A DNA stretch of 43,264 nt from DASVXQ01 sp046727955 (GTDB lineage: Bacteria > Actinomycetota > CALGFH01). The stretch spans positions 1 through 43,264 of the forward strand of contig JBKPDO010000102.1 in NCBI GenBank assembly GCA_046727955.1, read 5' to 3'. The notes beneath the pieces are model-generated. The model saw only the letters and a program-made list of their open reading frames with translations, searched no databases and had not been told where the DNA came from. A program made the translations under genes and the position numbers. Of the stretch, positions 31,516-39,858 are shown piece by piece (position 1 is the first letter of the stretch; each line of letters starts with the position of its first letter).

Positions 31516-32485
31516 AGCGGATCCTTGGGTCGAGGACGGCGTAGAGGATGTCCGCCACCAGGTTGAACACGACCACGAAGGTCATGGTGAGGATGACCCA
31601 TGGCAGCGCGATCGAATAGTCCCCCTGGCCCATCGCCTGGATGAACAGGCGGCCCATGCCTGGCCACTGGAAGATCTGCTCGGTGACGATCAGGCCGCCG
31701 GCCAGCGCGCCGAAGTCGATCGCGGCCTGCGTCGTGAGCGGGACGAGCGCGTTGCGCATCCCGTGGTTGGCGATCACGCGCCGCTCGCGCAGGCCCTTGG
31801 CCCTGGCGGTGCGCAGGTAGTCGGAGCCGAGCACCTCGAGCATGCTGGCGCGCATGTAGCGGCTGTACACCGCGATCGACTGCACCGCCAGCACGACCGC
31901 CGGCAGCGCCACATGCCGCAGCCGGTCGATCAGGTCAAAGCCGACGCTGCCTGGCTGGGAGAGGCCGGCGGTGAAAAAGATCGGCTCCGAGAGGTTCAGC
32001 CAGCGCACCAGGTACAACCCGAATAGGAGTTGCACGATCAGCGCGAACCAGAACACCGGGACCGACAGGAAGAGGAACGCGCCGCTGGTCGCCAGGTAAT
32101 CGAACACCGAGTGCTGCCGCACCGCTGCGATCACCCCGACGGACACTCCGATCAGCAGCGCGATCAGGAAGCCGGTGATGCCGAGGAACATCGAGTTGAC
32201 CAGCGCCTCGCGGATCTGGCTGGAAACCGAGATGCTGCTGAACAGTGAGGTCCCCCAGCGGCCGCGGACGAAGTTGCCGAGCCAGGCGAAGTACTGCGCC
32301 GGCCCGGAGCGGTCGAGACCCAGGTCATGACGGTAGCGCTGGATGTCGGCCGCGGTGAGGCGCGGGTTGGCGCGGACCCCCGCCGCCGGGTCGGTGGTCA
32401 GGTGCAATACGGTGAAGATCAGCACGCTGGCGACCAGCAGCAGCGGGATGGAGACGAGCAGCCTCCGGACAATGAACCGCAGCAT
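31508..32485 (-). CDS. Peptide ABC importer permease (DppB type)
   Basis: A 325-residue permease starting MLRFIVRRLLVSIPLLLVAS, the usual DppB/OppB opening helix. It includes DPAAGVRANPRLTAADIQ, LGLDRSGPAQYFAWL and the coupling region SDYLRTARAKGLRERRVIANHGMRNA. ATG 32485 has GGAG six bases upstream; a TTG at 32503 extends the frame without better support. A stem-loop separates it from the binding-protein gene upstream. Confidence 0.93.
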   Translation of the reverse strand: MLRFIVRRLLVSIPLLLVASVLIFTVLHLTTDPAAGVRANPRLTAADIQRYRHDLGLDRSGPAQYFAWLGNFVRGRWGTSLFSSISVSSQIREALVNSMFLGITGFLIALLIGVSVGVIAAVRQHSVFDYLATSGAFLFLSVPVFWFALIVQLLFGLYLVRWLNLSEPIFFTAGLSQPGSVGFDLIDRLRHVALPAVVLAVQSIAVYSRYMRASMLEVLGSDYLRTARAKGLRERRVIANHGMRNALVPLTTQAAIDFGALAGGLIVTEQIFQWPGMGRLFIQAMGQGDYSIALPWVILTMTFVVVFNLVADILYAVLDPRIRYA

Positions 32486-32507
32486 GGGTTGCTCCAGTCG
32501 CAAAGGC

Positions 32508-32540
32508 CCGGCGGGCGGGCAGCGGCTGCCCGCCCGCCGG
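32508..32540 (-). promoter_or_regulatory. Intercistronic stem-loop after the binding-protein gene
   Basis: A perfect 15-bp stem (32508-32522 with 32526-32540) around CGG lies between the binding-protein stop (32549) and the dppB-type start (32485). Such structures commonly protect the binding-protein mRNA from decay or partly terminate transcription, giving more binding protein than permease. Confidence 0.75.
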
Positions 32541-32548
32541 TTCAGAGG

Positions 32549-34285
32549 CTACGACTTCAAATACCACTTGTTGATGTTGAAGAAGCCGCTGTAGCTGGTC
32601 GAGGTCCATTCGCCGATCGGCCCGGCGATCTTGTCGCTACGCCAGGCGAGGATCAGTGGCTTCTGGAACATCGGGATCCACGGGAGGTCCTGCCGCTCCA
32701 TCTTGCCGACCTGCTGGAGCAGGTCCCGCCGCGCGTTGTGCTCGATGGTGGCGTCGCTCTGCCGCATCAGGTTTGTGGCCTGCTGGTTGCACCAGGAGAA
32801 GCTGTTCTGGCCACTGTAGTTGTTCTCCTTGGTGGGGATCTGGTCGCAGGCCAGGATCCAGGTGACGCTGGGGTCAGGCGACGCCACCGCGCCGAACACC
32901 GCAAGCTGGAAGTCACGCTTGGGCAGCAGGCTCTCGAACAGCTGCGCCGGCGGAACGTTCTTGATGTCCAGCTCGATGCCGGCGGCCTTGGTCTGCTCCT
33001 TCAGCACCTGCTGGGTGTTCTCGCGGGTCTTGTTGCCGGCGGTGGTGCGGAACTGGATGCTGAGCCGCTTGCCGCCCTTGGTGAAGATGCCGTCGCCGCC
33101 GAGCTTCCAGCCAGCCCCCTGGAGGATGGACTTGGCCTTGTCGGGCTGGTAGGTGACGTCGGCGAAGTCGGTGTTGTTGCACCAGTCGCTAACGTTGGGC
33201 ACCCAGCCGGCGCAGTTCAGCACCTGCACGTCGGGGAAGTCGGTCTTGTAGATGGCGTCGACGACCCCCTGGCGGTTGACCGCGAAGGCGAACGCCTCGC
33301 GGACCGCTTTCTCGTTGAACGGGAACGCGGACTCGTTCATCCACAAGCCTTCGTAGCTGGTGCCCGAGCCCTTGGAGACCTGGATGCCCGGTGCGCTGAG
33401 CGTCTTGCCCATGCCGGGGGACGGCTGCGGGTAGATCGCCTGGACCTCACCGGTGAGCAGCGAGTTGGTCTCGGTGGTCTGGTCCTCGCGGGGGACGAAG
33501 GTCACCTGGTCGAGCAGGGGGACCTGGTCCTTGACCCAGTACTTGTCGTTGCGGACCAGCACCGCCTGCTGCTTGGACCAGCTCTTCAGCTTCCAGGGGC
33601 CGCCCGAGAACGAGTAGCTGGTCTGCATCTCGTCCTTGAGGTCCACCTTGCCGTTGAAGGCGGCCTTCTTGAGGACCACGCCGTTGGTGCTGGTGCTGCC
33701 GAACAGGTCACCCCAGGCCGCATAGGGCTTCTTGAAGATGATCACCGCGGTCTTCGGGTCGCTGGTGCTGATCGACTGGATCTGGTCGTAGCCGGTCGTG
33801 CTCAGCGTCCCCTTGGTCTTCATGATTACGTCCCAGGTGTACTTGACATCCTCGGAGGTGATCGGCGAGCCGTCGTCCCAGACGGCCTCGGGGCGGATCT
33901 TGTAGGTGATCGTGAAGGGGTTGTTCTTGATGCCGCCGTTCTGCTCGGTGGGGGTCTCCGTCAGCAGGTCGGACGCGAGGTAGTTGCCCTTGGCGTCGAC
34001 CTGCATCAGCCGGGGCATGACGTACTGCCAGGTCGTCCACGGCAGCCACGCCGCCTGGGCGCACGAGGTGATCGGGTTGAGGCACTCCGGCCACTGCTCG
34101 GCCCCGAGCACGATGCTGCCGCCCTGCTTGGGCTGGCCGGCGTTGCCGCCCCCATCACCGCCCCCGCCCCCACCACCGCCGCAGGCCGCGGCGACGAGCG
34201 ACAGCGCGCACAAAAACGCGAGCGTGCCGAGATGTCGTGCGTACTTGGAAGAGCGCAGTTGGGACCTCCTGTTCCGGGCGCACAC
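32549..34285 (-). CDS. Peptide ABC importer substrate-binding lipoprotein
   Basis: A 578-residue SBP_bac_5 family protein. The signal peptide LGTLAFLCALSLVAAAC ends in a lipobox (VAAAC), followed by a Gly-rich linker, so the mature protein is membrane-anchored. The family motif appears as DGSPITSEDVKYTWDVIM and later FNEKAVREAFAFAVNRQGVV. It captures peptides or other ligands for the downstream permeases and ATPases. The conventional start is GTG 34285. However, an in-frame CTG at 34258 has a perfect AGGAGG six bases upstream (34265-34270) and would give RSSKYARHLGTLAF, a typical n-region; the true start may be CTG. Confidence 0.93.
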   Translation of the reverse strand: MCARNRRSQLRSSKYARHLGTLAFLCALSLVAAACGGGGGGGGDGGGNAGQPKQGGSIVLGAEQWPECLNPITSCAQAAWLPWTTWQYVMPRLMQVDAKGNYLASDLLTETPTEQNGGIKNNPFTITYKIRPEAVWDDGSPITSEDVKYTWDVIMKTKGTLSTTGYDQIQSISTSDPKTAVIIFKKPYAAWGDLFGSTSTNGVVLKKAAFNGKVDLKDEMQTSYSFSGGPWKLKSWSKQQAVLVRNDKYWVKDQVPLLDQVTFVPREDQTTETNSLLTGEVQAIYPQPSPGMGKTLSAPGIQVSKGSGTSYEGLWMNESAFPFNEKAVREAFAFAVNRQGVVDAIYKTDFPDVQVLNCAGWVPNVSDWCNNTDFADVTYQPDKAKSILQGAGWKLGGDGIFTKGGKRLSIQFRTTAGNKTRENTQQVLKEQTKAAGIELDIKNVPPAQLFESLLPKRDFQLAVFGAVASPDPSVTWILACDQIPTKENNYSGQNSFSWCNQQATNLMRQSDATIEHNARRDLLQQVGKMERQDLPWIPMFQKPLILAWRSDKIAGPIGEWTSTSYSGFFNINKWYLKS

Positions 34286-34554
34286 TAATGCCCGGTGGCC
34301 CGGATCCTCCGACCACGGCGTGCGCGATCCCCTTGGTTGGACTCTGCCGCGTGCGAGCAGGGCTTTGAGCTACTGCGAGTACCTTAGAGAACCCTGAGAG
34401 CTAGTTATGGATAGTCTAAGAATGCACGCTTCCGCCTGTCTACTCCGGGTAACGACCCATGAAATGGGGGGGTGACCCGCGCCTGAGCCGATCCGCGGTA
34501 CCCGCGTGAGTGCTCCGCATGGCCTATGCCGGAACGGCTAGCAGAGGCCGACCA
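34286..34554. other. Divergent upstream region of the importer operon
   Basis: No gene. The segment 34365-34440 is clearly AT-richer than its surroundings (GAGAGCTAGTTATGGATAGTCTAAG) and probably holds the leftward importer promoter, but no confident hexamer pair can be assigned. A G-run (GGGGGGG) occurs near 34466. Confidence 0.4.
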
Positions 34555-34583
34555 TTGACTTACAGCGGACAATTGCGTATGCG
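34555..34583 (+). promoter_or_regulatory. Candidate promoter of the SDR gene
   Basis: TTGACT (34555-34560, five of six to consensus -35) is followed after 17 bases by TATGCG (34578-34583, weak -10). It lies about 40 bases before the start of the SDR gene. The -35 and spacing are good but the -10 is poor. Confidence 0.35.
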
Positions 34584-34623
34584 GACATCATGATTGGATC
34601 GTCGCCAAGGAGACAGCCGAGCA

Positions 34624-35445
34624 TTGCCGATACCCCAGACACCGATGCTCCCGCCCACTGACCTGCGCGGGCGCCGTGCGGTCATCACAGGAGCCGCCTC
34701 GGGCATCGGCCGCGCGATCGCGCTGCGACTCGCACAGGCCGGCGCGCGGGTTCTCGCCATCGACATCGACAAGCAGCGGCTACTGAACGAGATCGAGAGG
34801 GATGAATGGGCCGGGACAGACATCACCCCGGTCGTCGCCGATCTCGGCGAGGATCCCGACGCCGACCCGGTCAGGCTCGCCGACGATCTCCTCGGCGCTG
34901 ACGGGCCCATCGAGCTCATCGTGAACAACGTCGGCATCTGCAGCGGCACGATGTTCCTCGACACCGACCCGGGTCAGTACCGCCGGGTCATGCGGACCAA
35001 CCTCGACAACCCCTGGTTCTTCACAAAGCGCCTGGTGGAGGAGCTGATCGAGGCCGAGCGCTCCGGCGCCATCCTATTCGTCTCGTCGCTGCACGAGCGG
35101 TTCGTCTCGAACCGGCCGCAGTACAGCATGAGCAAGGCCGGCGTCTCGATGGGCACCCGTGAGCTCGCCGCTGAGCTCGGGCAGTACGGCATCCGGGTCA
35201 ACGCGATCTCGCCGGGCTGGATCATGACCCGCCCGAGGAGCAATCGGCGGGGGGAGACCGGCAAGGCGGAGCGGCTGACGCCGCTGATCCCGCTGGGCCG
35301 CCCCGGCCGCCCCGACGACGTGGCCAAGCTGGCGCTGTTCCTGCTCAGCGACGAGTGCTCCGGCTACCTCACCGGCGTGAACATCCCGGTCGACGGAGGG
35401 CTCTCACTCCACTCCTGGGTCTCCAGGGACGAGCCGATCTCCTGA
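34624..35445 (+). CDS. SDR family oxidoreductase
   Basis: A 273-residue short-chain dehydrogenase. The cofactor motif is TGAASGIGRAIALRL; acidic IDIDK after beta-2 suggests NAD preference. The structural motif is NNVGICSG, the catalytic triad Ser in LFVSSLHERF and Tyr/Lys in YSMSKAG, and the C-terminal segment LTGVNIPVDGG. The substrate is unknown; glucose/sugar or 3-oxoacyl-type are possible. TTG 34624 has AAGGAG 11 bases upstream; ATG 34645 (MLPPTDLRGRRAVITG) is the alternative and TTG 34594 a longer one. It is followed by a flavoprotein remnant on the other strand. Confidence 0.9.
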   Translation: MPIPQTPMLPPTDLRGRRAVITGAASGIGRAIALRLAQAGARVLAIDIDKQRLLNEIERDEWAGTDITPVVADLGEDPDADPVRLADDLLGADGPIELIVNNVGICSGTMFLDTDPGQYRRVMRTNLDNPWFFTKRLVEELIEAERSGAILFVSSLHERFVSNRPQYSMSKAGVSMGTRELAAELGQYGIRVNAISPGWIMTRPRSNRRGETGKAERLTPLIPLGRPGRPDDVAKLALFLLSDECSGYLTGVNIPVDGGLSLHSWVSRDEPIS

Positions 35446-35638
35446 GCCGGGCAGGCGCGGTCCCCACCGACGCAGCGGGTGATCACCGCCGGACGCTTGT
35501 CGATCATGCCGTTGTAGATGGCGCGAGCGTCGTCGAACTGCTCGTCGCCTTGCCGGATCACGCCTCCCCGGAGCCCGGCCCCCACGCCTCGAGGACTCCC
35601 TCGTCGAGCTCGGTCGCAGCGCCCGTCTCAATGGCCAT
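35446..35638 (-). pseudogene. N-terminal remnant of a PCMH-type FAD oxidase
   Basis: From ATG 35638 the frame reads MAIETGAATELDEGVLEAWG and then shifts. The neighbouring frame continues GGVIRQGDEQFDDARAIYNG and MIDKRPAVITRCVG, the recognisable start of berberine-bridge/6-hydroxynicotine-oxidase-type flavoproteins, where the FAD-binding domain begins. The rest of the roughly 460-residue enzyme is missing. The fragment abuts the SDR gene end, so it is a deletion remnant. Confidence 0.65.
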
Positions 35639-35810
35639 CTCATGCCCCCCCGGCCTCGATTGCCTCGCTGCACCCTACGGGGCCGCCATCATCTGTCCAG
35701 GTCACAGGCCTGGCAGTTCACTCAATCACCGTTGGACGGCACGAAGGAGCATCTCCGGTACCGTTGCACATGCCTGGGCAAGGGACACGATCCGACGGGG
35801 AGTCGCGGCG

Positions 35811-36974
35811 ATGAAGGTCAGCAGCAAGGTCAGCTCGTTCACCGAGTCGGTCATCCGGGAGATGACCCGGCTGGCGCTGGAGCACGACGCCATCAATCTC
35901 GCCCAGGGGTTCCCGGACTTCCCATGCCCGCCCGAGCTGAAGGAGGCCGCCAAGGCGGCCATCGACGCCGACATCAACCAGTACGCCATCACCTGGGGCG
36001 CCAAGCGCTTCCGCGACGCGATCGCCGCCAAGGTCGAGCGGACCTATCCCGGCTGGGTGGTGGACCCCGAGACCGAGCTGACGGTGACCTGCGGTGCCAC
36101 CGAGGGCGTCGTCGCCAGCTGCCTGGGGCTGCTGGACCCCGGCGACGAGGTGGTGGTATTCGAGCCGTGGTACGAGAACTATTGGCCTGACGCGGTGATC
36201 TCCGGCGCGGTGCCCAAGTTCGTGACCCTGCACGAGCCAGACTGGCACATCGGCGAGGCGGAGCTGCGTGCCGCGTTCGGGCCGAGGACCAGGGCGATCA
36301 TCGTAAACACGCCCAACAACCCCACCGGCAAGGTCTTCCGCCGCGACGAGCTGGCCCTCATCGCGGAGCTGTGCCAGCACTGGGACGCCTACACCATCAC
36401 TGACGAGATCTATGAGCACATCCATTTCGTTGGTCCTGGCGGGCACGTGCCGCCGGCGACGGTGCCCGGCCTGGAGGACCGGACCATCACGGTGAACGCG
36501 CTATCGAAGACCTACGCGGTGACGGGCTGGCGAGTCGGTTGGGTCATCGCGCCGCCGGCGGCGACCAATGCCATCCGCAAGGTCCACGACTTCCTCACGG
36601 TCGGCGCCGCGGCGCCCCTGCAGGAGGCGGGGGCGGCGGCGATGAACCTGCCGGCCAGCTACTACGAGCAGCTGGCCGAGGGCTACCGGCAGCGCCGCGA
36701 CGTGCTGTGCCCAGCGCTCGACAAGATCGGCCTGGCGCCAATGGTGCCCGACGGCGCCTACTACGTCATGTGCGACACCAGCCGCTTCGACCTCGACGGC
36801 GACGACGTGGCGTTCGCCGGCCGCTTGGTGCTCGAGCTCGGCATCGCGGCCGTGCCGGGGTCGAGCTTCTACACCAACAAGGAGCTGGGCCGCCGCAAAA
36901 TCCGTTTCGCCTTTCCCAAGCGCCTGGAGACGCTCCAGCTCGCCGCCGAGCGCCTGTCGAGGCTCGCGGGCTGA
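35811..36974 (+). CDS. PLP-dependent class I aminotransferase
   Basis: A 387-residue aminotransferase of the kynurenine/methionine-aminotransferase-like group. It has INLAQGFPDFPCPPELKEAA at the N-terminus, VTCGATEGVVASCLGLLDPGDEVVVFEP, the cofactor loop IIVNTPNNPTGKVF, and the Schiff-base Lys in NALSKTYAVTGWRVGW. The C-terminal Arg region is RKIRFAFPKRLETL. It transfers amino groups between an amino acid (Met, aromatic or similar) and a 2-oxoacid in the cytoplasm. ATG 35811 has GGGGAG about eight bases upstream. No operon partner is evident. Confidence 0.92.
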   Translation: MKVSSKVSSFTESVIREMTRLALEHDAINLAQGFPDFPCPPELKEAAKAAIDADINQYAITWGAKRFRDAIAAKVERTYPGWVVDPETELTVTCGATEGVVASCLGLLDPGDEVVVFEPWYENYWPDAVISGAVPKFVTLHEPDWHIGEAELRAAFGPRTRAIIVNTPNNPTGKVFRRDELALIAELCQHWDAYTITDEIYEHIHFVGPGGHVPPATVPGLEDRTITVNALSKTYAVTGWRVGWVIAPPAATNAIRKVHDFLTVGAAAPLQEAGAAAMNLPASYYEQLAEGYRQRRDVLCPALDKIGLAPMVPDGAYYVMCDTSRFDLDGDDVAFAGRLVLELGIAAVPGSSFYTNKELGRRKIRFAFPKRLETLQLAAERLSRLAG

Positions 36975-36995
36975 TTCGTCACCCGACGACCGAAC

Positions 36996-37040
36996 GGGCC
37001 GCGTCACGGGCCGCGTCACGGGCCGCGTCACGGGCCGCGT
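36996..37040 (+). repeat. 12-bp tandem repeat
   Basis: GGGCCGCGTCAC occurs three times in full from 36996 and a fourth copy is partial (to 37040), starting 22 bases after the aminotransferase stop. It is a minisatellite of probable slippage origin. Confidence 0.85.
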
Positions 37041-37273
37041 CCGGCTCCAGCCCGCGGCCTCCCGTCCGCCGGCCGCGTCGTCCGCCTCTACCGGCCCCTA
37101 TCGACCGGCGGCCGCACGGCTGCCAGTCTCGGCGACTAGATCGACCAGACGACCCGGCCGCTCCGACCGACCCGGCCGCCCTCTACACTCGCGATGAGTT
37201 TTGCTCCGCTGGGCCGTCTCATACTGCGGTGGGCTCAACTCAAGCCGGGGATCCGATCGAAAGGACACAAGAG

Positions 37274-37885
37274 ATGAGAAAGCTGATCGTGAGCACCTTC
37301 GTGACCCTCGACGGGGTCATGCAGGCCCCGGGCGGACCTGGAGAGGACGACAGCGGCGGCTTCGCGCACGGTGGCTGGTCGGTGAACTATTGGGACGAGC
37401 TGATGGGTCAGGTCATGGGCGAGGCGACGAGCACGCCGTTCGCCATGGTTCTCGGACGCAAGACCTACGACATCATGGCCGCATATTGGCCGCACGCCCC
37501 AGAGGAGGCCGGCGCCAAGACCTGGAACGAGGCCACCAAGTACGTCGCGTCGCGGAGTCGTCCCAGGTTGGAGTGGAGCAACTCGGTCCTGATCGAGGGA
37601 GACGCGGCCGAAGGCATCGCGGCGCTCAAGCAGGAAGACGGGCCAGAGCTGCAGGTGCACGGCAGCGGGAACCTGATCCAGACGCTGTTGCGCCACAACC
37701 TTGTCGACCAGTACCGCCTGTGGGTCTTCCCCCTCGTCATCGGGTCGGGCAAACGCCTGTTCTCGGACGGCACCATCCCCTCCGGGCTGAAGCTCGTCGA
37801 CAGCAAGGTCTCCACCACTGGAGTCGTGATCGGTACGTACGAGCCGGCAGGCGAGATCGTCACAGGATCGTTCGCGCTGGACTGA
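37274..37885 (+). CDS. DHFR/RibD C-terminal-like reductase
   Basis: A 203-residue member of the dihydrofolate reductase-like family (RibD_C). It starts MRKLIVSTFVTLDGVMQAPG, has MVLGRKTYDIMAAYWPHAPE and KYVASRSRPRLEWSNSVLI, and the NADPH-binding segment LQVHGSGNLIQTLLRHNLVD then LWVFPLVIGSGKRLF. Such stand-alone proteins are common in actinobacteria; their substrate is usually unknown. ATG 37274 has AAAGG nine bases upstream. It is transcribed alone. Confidence 0.9.
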   Translation: MRKLIVSTFVTLDGVMQAPGGPGEDDSGGFAHGGWSVNYWDELMGQVMGEATSTPFAMVLGRKTYDIMAAYWPHAPEEAGAKTWNEATKYVASRSRPRLEWSNSVLIEGDAAEGIAALKQEDGPELQVHGSGNLIQTLLRHNLVDQYRLWVFPLVIGSGKRLFSDGTIPSGLKLVDSKVSTTGVVIGTYEPAGEIVTGSFALD

Positions 37886-38106
37886 CCGCGCCCAGGTCGC
37901 AGACCACCTTGCCCGGGTCGTGATCCCGGCAGGCGCGTGAAAGGTCCGGGTAGGGACCGTTTCTTTGCTCGTCCTGGTGGGCGTGCTCTCGCTGCTGCAC
38001 CAGATCAGCCCGGCCTGAGGACCGGGTGAGGCGCGGGGCCAGCCTGGGGCCATCCGGGCCGGCCTCCTGGTATCTGCCGTGGTAGGCTAAGGGCCTGGCG
38101 GCAAAC

Positions 38107-38164
38107 AACTTGGCCGTTCCAGTGCTGGCACACCGAGGTGAGCAGCACTCGACGTGGCCAAGTT
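38107..38164. repeat. 58-base imperfect inverted repeat
   Basis: AACTTGGCC (38107-38115) pairs with GGCCAAGTT (38156-38164), and within it AGTGCTG pairs with CAGCACT, separated by 5-6 unmatched bases on each arm. The predicted structure is a long two-part hairpin in the otherwise gene-free 37886-38343 gap upstream of a recombinase remnant. It might be a terminator, a structured RNA or a decayed recombination/IS end. Confidence 0.55.
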
Positions 38165-38343
38165 ATTCGGCGGCGGGCCCTAAGCAACAGTCCTTGGGTT
38201 CCTGAGTCCGTCGATGGCCGTCCGTCGCTTCGACCGGGCCTGGACCAGGACCTGTGGGCTTGGTCGGCAGGTCCTGACCCGATTTGAACCTCCTTCATCC
38301 TCAATGAGAGGATCGCCGCCTTGTTGAGGCTGCTTCGCGTTGT

Positions 38344-39107
38344 GTGAAGCCGAGGCGGTGCGGGTTGGCCCTGGCCCTGGTGCGCGATCTGCGTGAGCAT
38401 CGGGCGCCGGCGAGCGCGGAGGAGCTCGCCGACTTCGAGACCGACGTGCTGGCCGGGTTCGTGCTGGCCCGCGCCTCGGCGGGGCTGGCCGACAGCACCA
38501 TCCGCAACGACACCAGCCACCTGGGGCTGGTCCGGGCCTGGTTCGGCCGGCCGCTGTGGGAGCTGCAGCCGGCCGACGCCGACGCCTACTTCGGCAAGGT
38601 CCTGCGCGACGCCAAGCCGTCCACGCGCGCCGGGCGGGCGGCGGCGCTGACGGTGTTGTTCCAGTTCCTGGAGCTGCGCCACCAGGTCGAGCTGCACACC
38701 CTCACCGGCCGGGTGGTCGAGTGCCCGCTGGACGAGCTGAACCGGCCACGGGCCTGGGTCGACCCGCAGCTTCGGATCCCGCCGACCCAGGCCGAGCCGA
38801 GGTCGAGCGGTTGTTCGCCGGGTGGCGCACCCAGCTGGCCGGCTGCCGCAAGTTCGCCCCGGCCGCCCGCAACTACGCGGTCGCGCGGCTGGCGGCCGAG
38901 GTGGGGCTGCGGATCAACCAGGCCCGCATGCGCCACGGCAAGGGCGCCCGCCGCCGGGGGCCCAAGCCCCGGCTGGTGCCGCTGATCAACGGCGCCGACC
39001 GCACCCTGCGCTGGTTCATCCAGGACGTGTGGGGCCACTTCGACGCCGACCACACCCGGCCGGCGGATACGAGCGCTCAACCACGGTGCACGGGAGATCG
39101 GCCTTGA
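38344..39107 (+). pseudogene. Decayed tyrosine recombinase/integrase
   Basis: GTG 38344 opens a frame with DVLAGFVLARASAGLADSTI and RAWFGRPLWELQPADADAYF, the SAM-like N-terminal DNA-binding domain of tyrosine recombinases. Near 38800 the frame shifts (duplicated GCCGAG). The other frame continues VERLFAGWRTQLAGCRKFAP, ARLAAEVGLRINQARM and RHGKGARRRGPKPRLVPLIN, part of the catalytic domain. The step from ARM directly to RHGKG indicates an internal deletion. The HxxR and Tyr motifs are missing. It is non-functional. Confidence 0.75.
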
Positions 39108-39299
39108 CCTCGCCGTTCGGCCTCCAAGCAGGACCGGCCCGTCCCCCCGACAGTGCCTTCCAAGCTCGTGACTCCCGGTCTTCCCTTCGCCACGGCTTTA
39201 ACGTCAGCGCCACCTCGTCGTTGTTGTCGAAGTGGGCCGGGCGGCCAAGGCGCCTCACCACACAACCCAACCAGAGGCTGGGTCGTGGCCATCAGGGAG

Positions 39300-39476
39300 T
39301 CAGGTGCTGCGGACCAGGCCCTTGACCATAGCCATGTTCTCAGGGGTCAGCTCCATCTCGGGATGCGCTTCGCCGACGTGCAGCTCGACGTGCTTCATCA
39401 GCTCGTCCTCGGTCTGGGTCTGGAACTGGCCGGGACAGTCCATCCCGCTGTCAGCGCAGCGCAGGGAGTACGCCAT
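39300..39476 (-). CDS. DUF1059 family small protein
   Basis: A 58-residue protein starting MAYSLRCADSGMDCPGQF at ATG 39476 with GAGG six bases upstream. It continues ELMKHVELHVGEAHPEMELT and ends MVKGLVRST. The C...C...H...H pattern (CADSGMDC, HVELH..EAHPE) and length match DUF1059, small proteins of unknown role with a zinc-finger-like motif, frequent in actinobacteria and archaea. It appears intact in an otherwise decaying region. Confidence 0.85.
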   Translation of the reverse strand: MAYSLRCADSGMDCPGQFQTQTEDELMKHVELHVGEAHPEMELTPENMAMVKGLVRST

Positions 39477-39639
39477 GGCACACCTCGTCTTGAGGTCGGC
39501 AAGCTCAACGGCTCATCTTCACCAAAGCGACCCGCACCGGCAAGCCCCCGCCGGAGTTCGGGCCTCCCGGCGCCACGCCGCGTTCGGCGACCTGCCGACG
39601 AGGCAGCTGGCCGTCAAGGCTGGTGGGAAGGAACTGCCC

Positions 39640-39858
39640 TTAGGCCGTAGGCCGCACCCGCAGCTGGTCGGCCAGCTGGTTGATGGTGGCGGCCGGGTAG
39701 CGGCGGTGGCCACCGAGCGTCTTCAGGAACGGAAGCTTGCCCTCCTTGGCCCAACGGGACACGGTCTTGGGCGAGACGTGCAGGATGTCGGCCACCTCGG
39801 CGGTATGCAAGTAGCGGGCGGTGTCGGTGGCGTTGTTGCCGCTGTTTCGGGGTGCCAC
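39640..39858 (-). CDS. BldC-like MerR-type DNA-binding protein
   Basis: A 72-residue protein with RYLHTAEVADILHVSPKTVSR, WAKEGKLPFLKTLGGHRRYP and ATINQLADQL. This is the BldC/HTH_17 winged-helix fold, with the diagnostic KTLGGHRRY recognition segment. BldC proteins bind direct repeats cooperatively and control development; this copy may regulate a nearby mobile gene instead. GTG 39858 is chosen (GAAAGG upstream); a longer GTG frame to 39969 has poor N-terminal composition. Confidence 0.82.
   Translation of the reverse strand: MAPRNSGNNATDTARYLHTAEVADILHVSPKTVSRWAKEGKLPFLKTLGGHRRYPAATINQLADQLRVRPTA

Noticed and set aside
32327..34288. Long plus-strand open frame opposite the peptide-binding protein gene
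   Set aside because: Antisense shadow of the SBP gene, without recognisable domains and with skewed composition.
37950..38019. Short hydrophobic plus-strand frame (VSLLVLVGVLSLLHQ)
   Set aside because: About 20 codons, no good start or ribosome-binding site; could be chance.
38275..38343. GATTTGAACC (reverse complement GGTTCAAATC) resembling a tRNA 3' region beside a recombinase remnant
   Set aside because: The T-stem does not pair and no anticodon arm is present; at best an unrecognisable att fragment.
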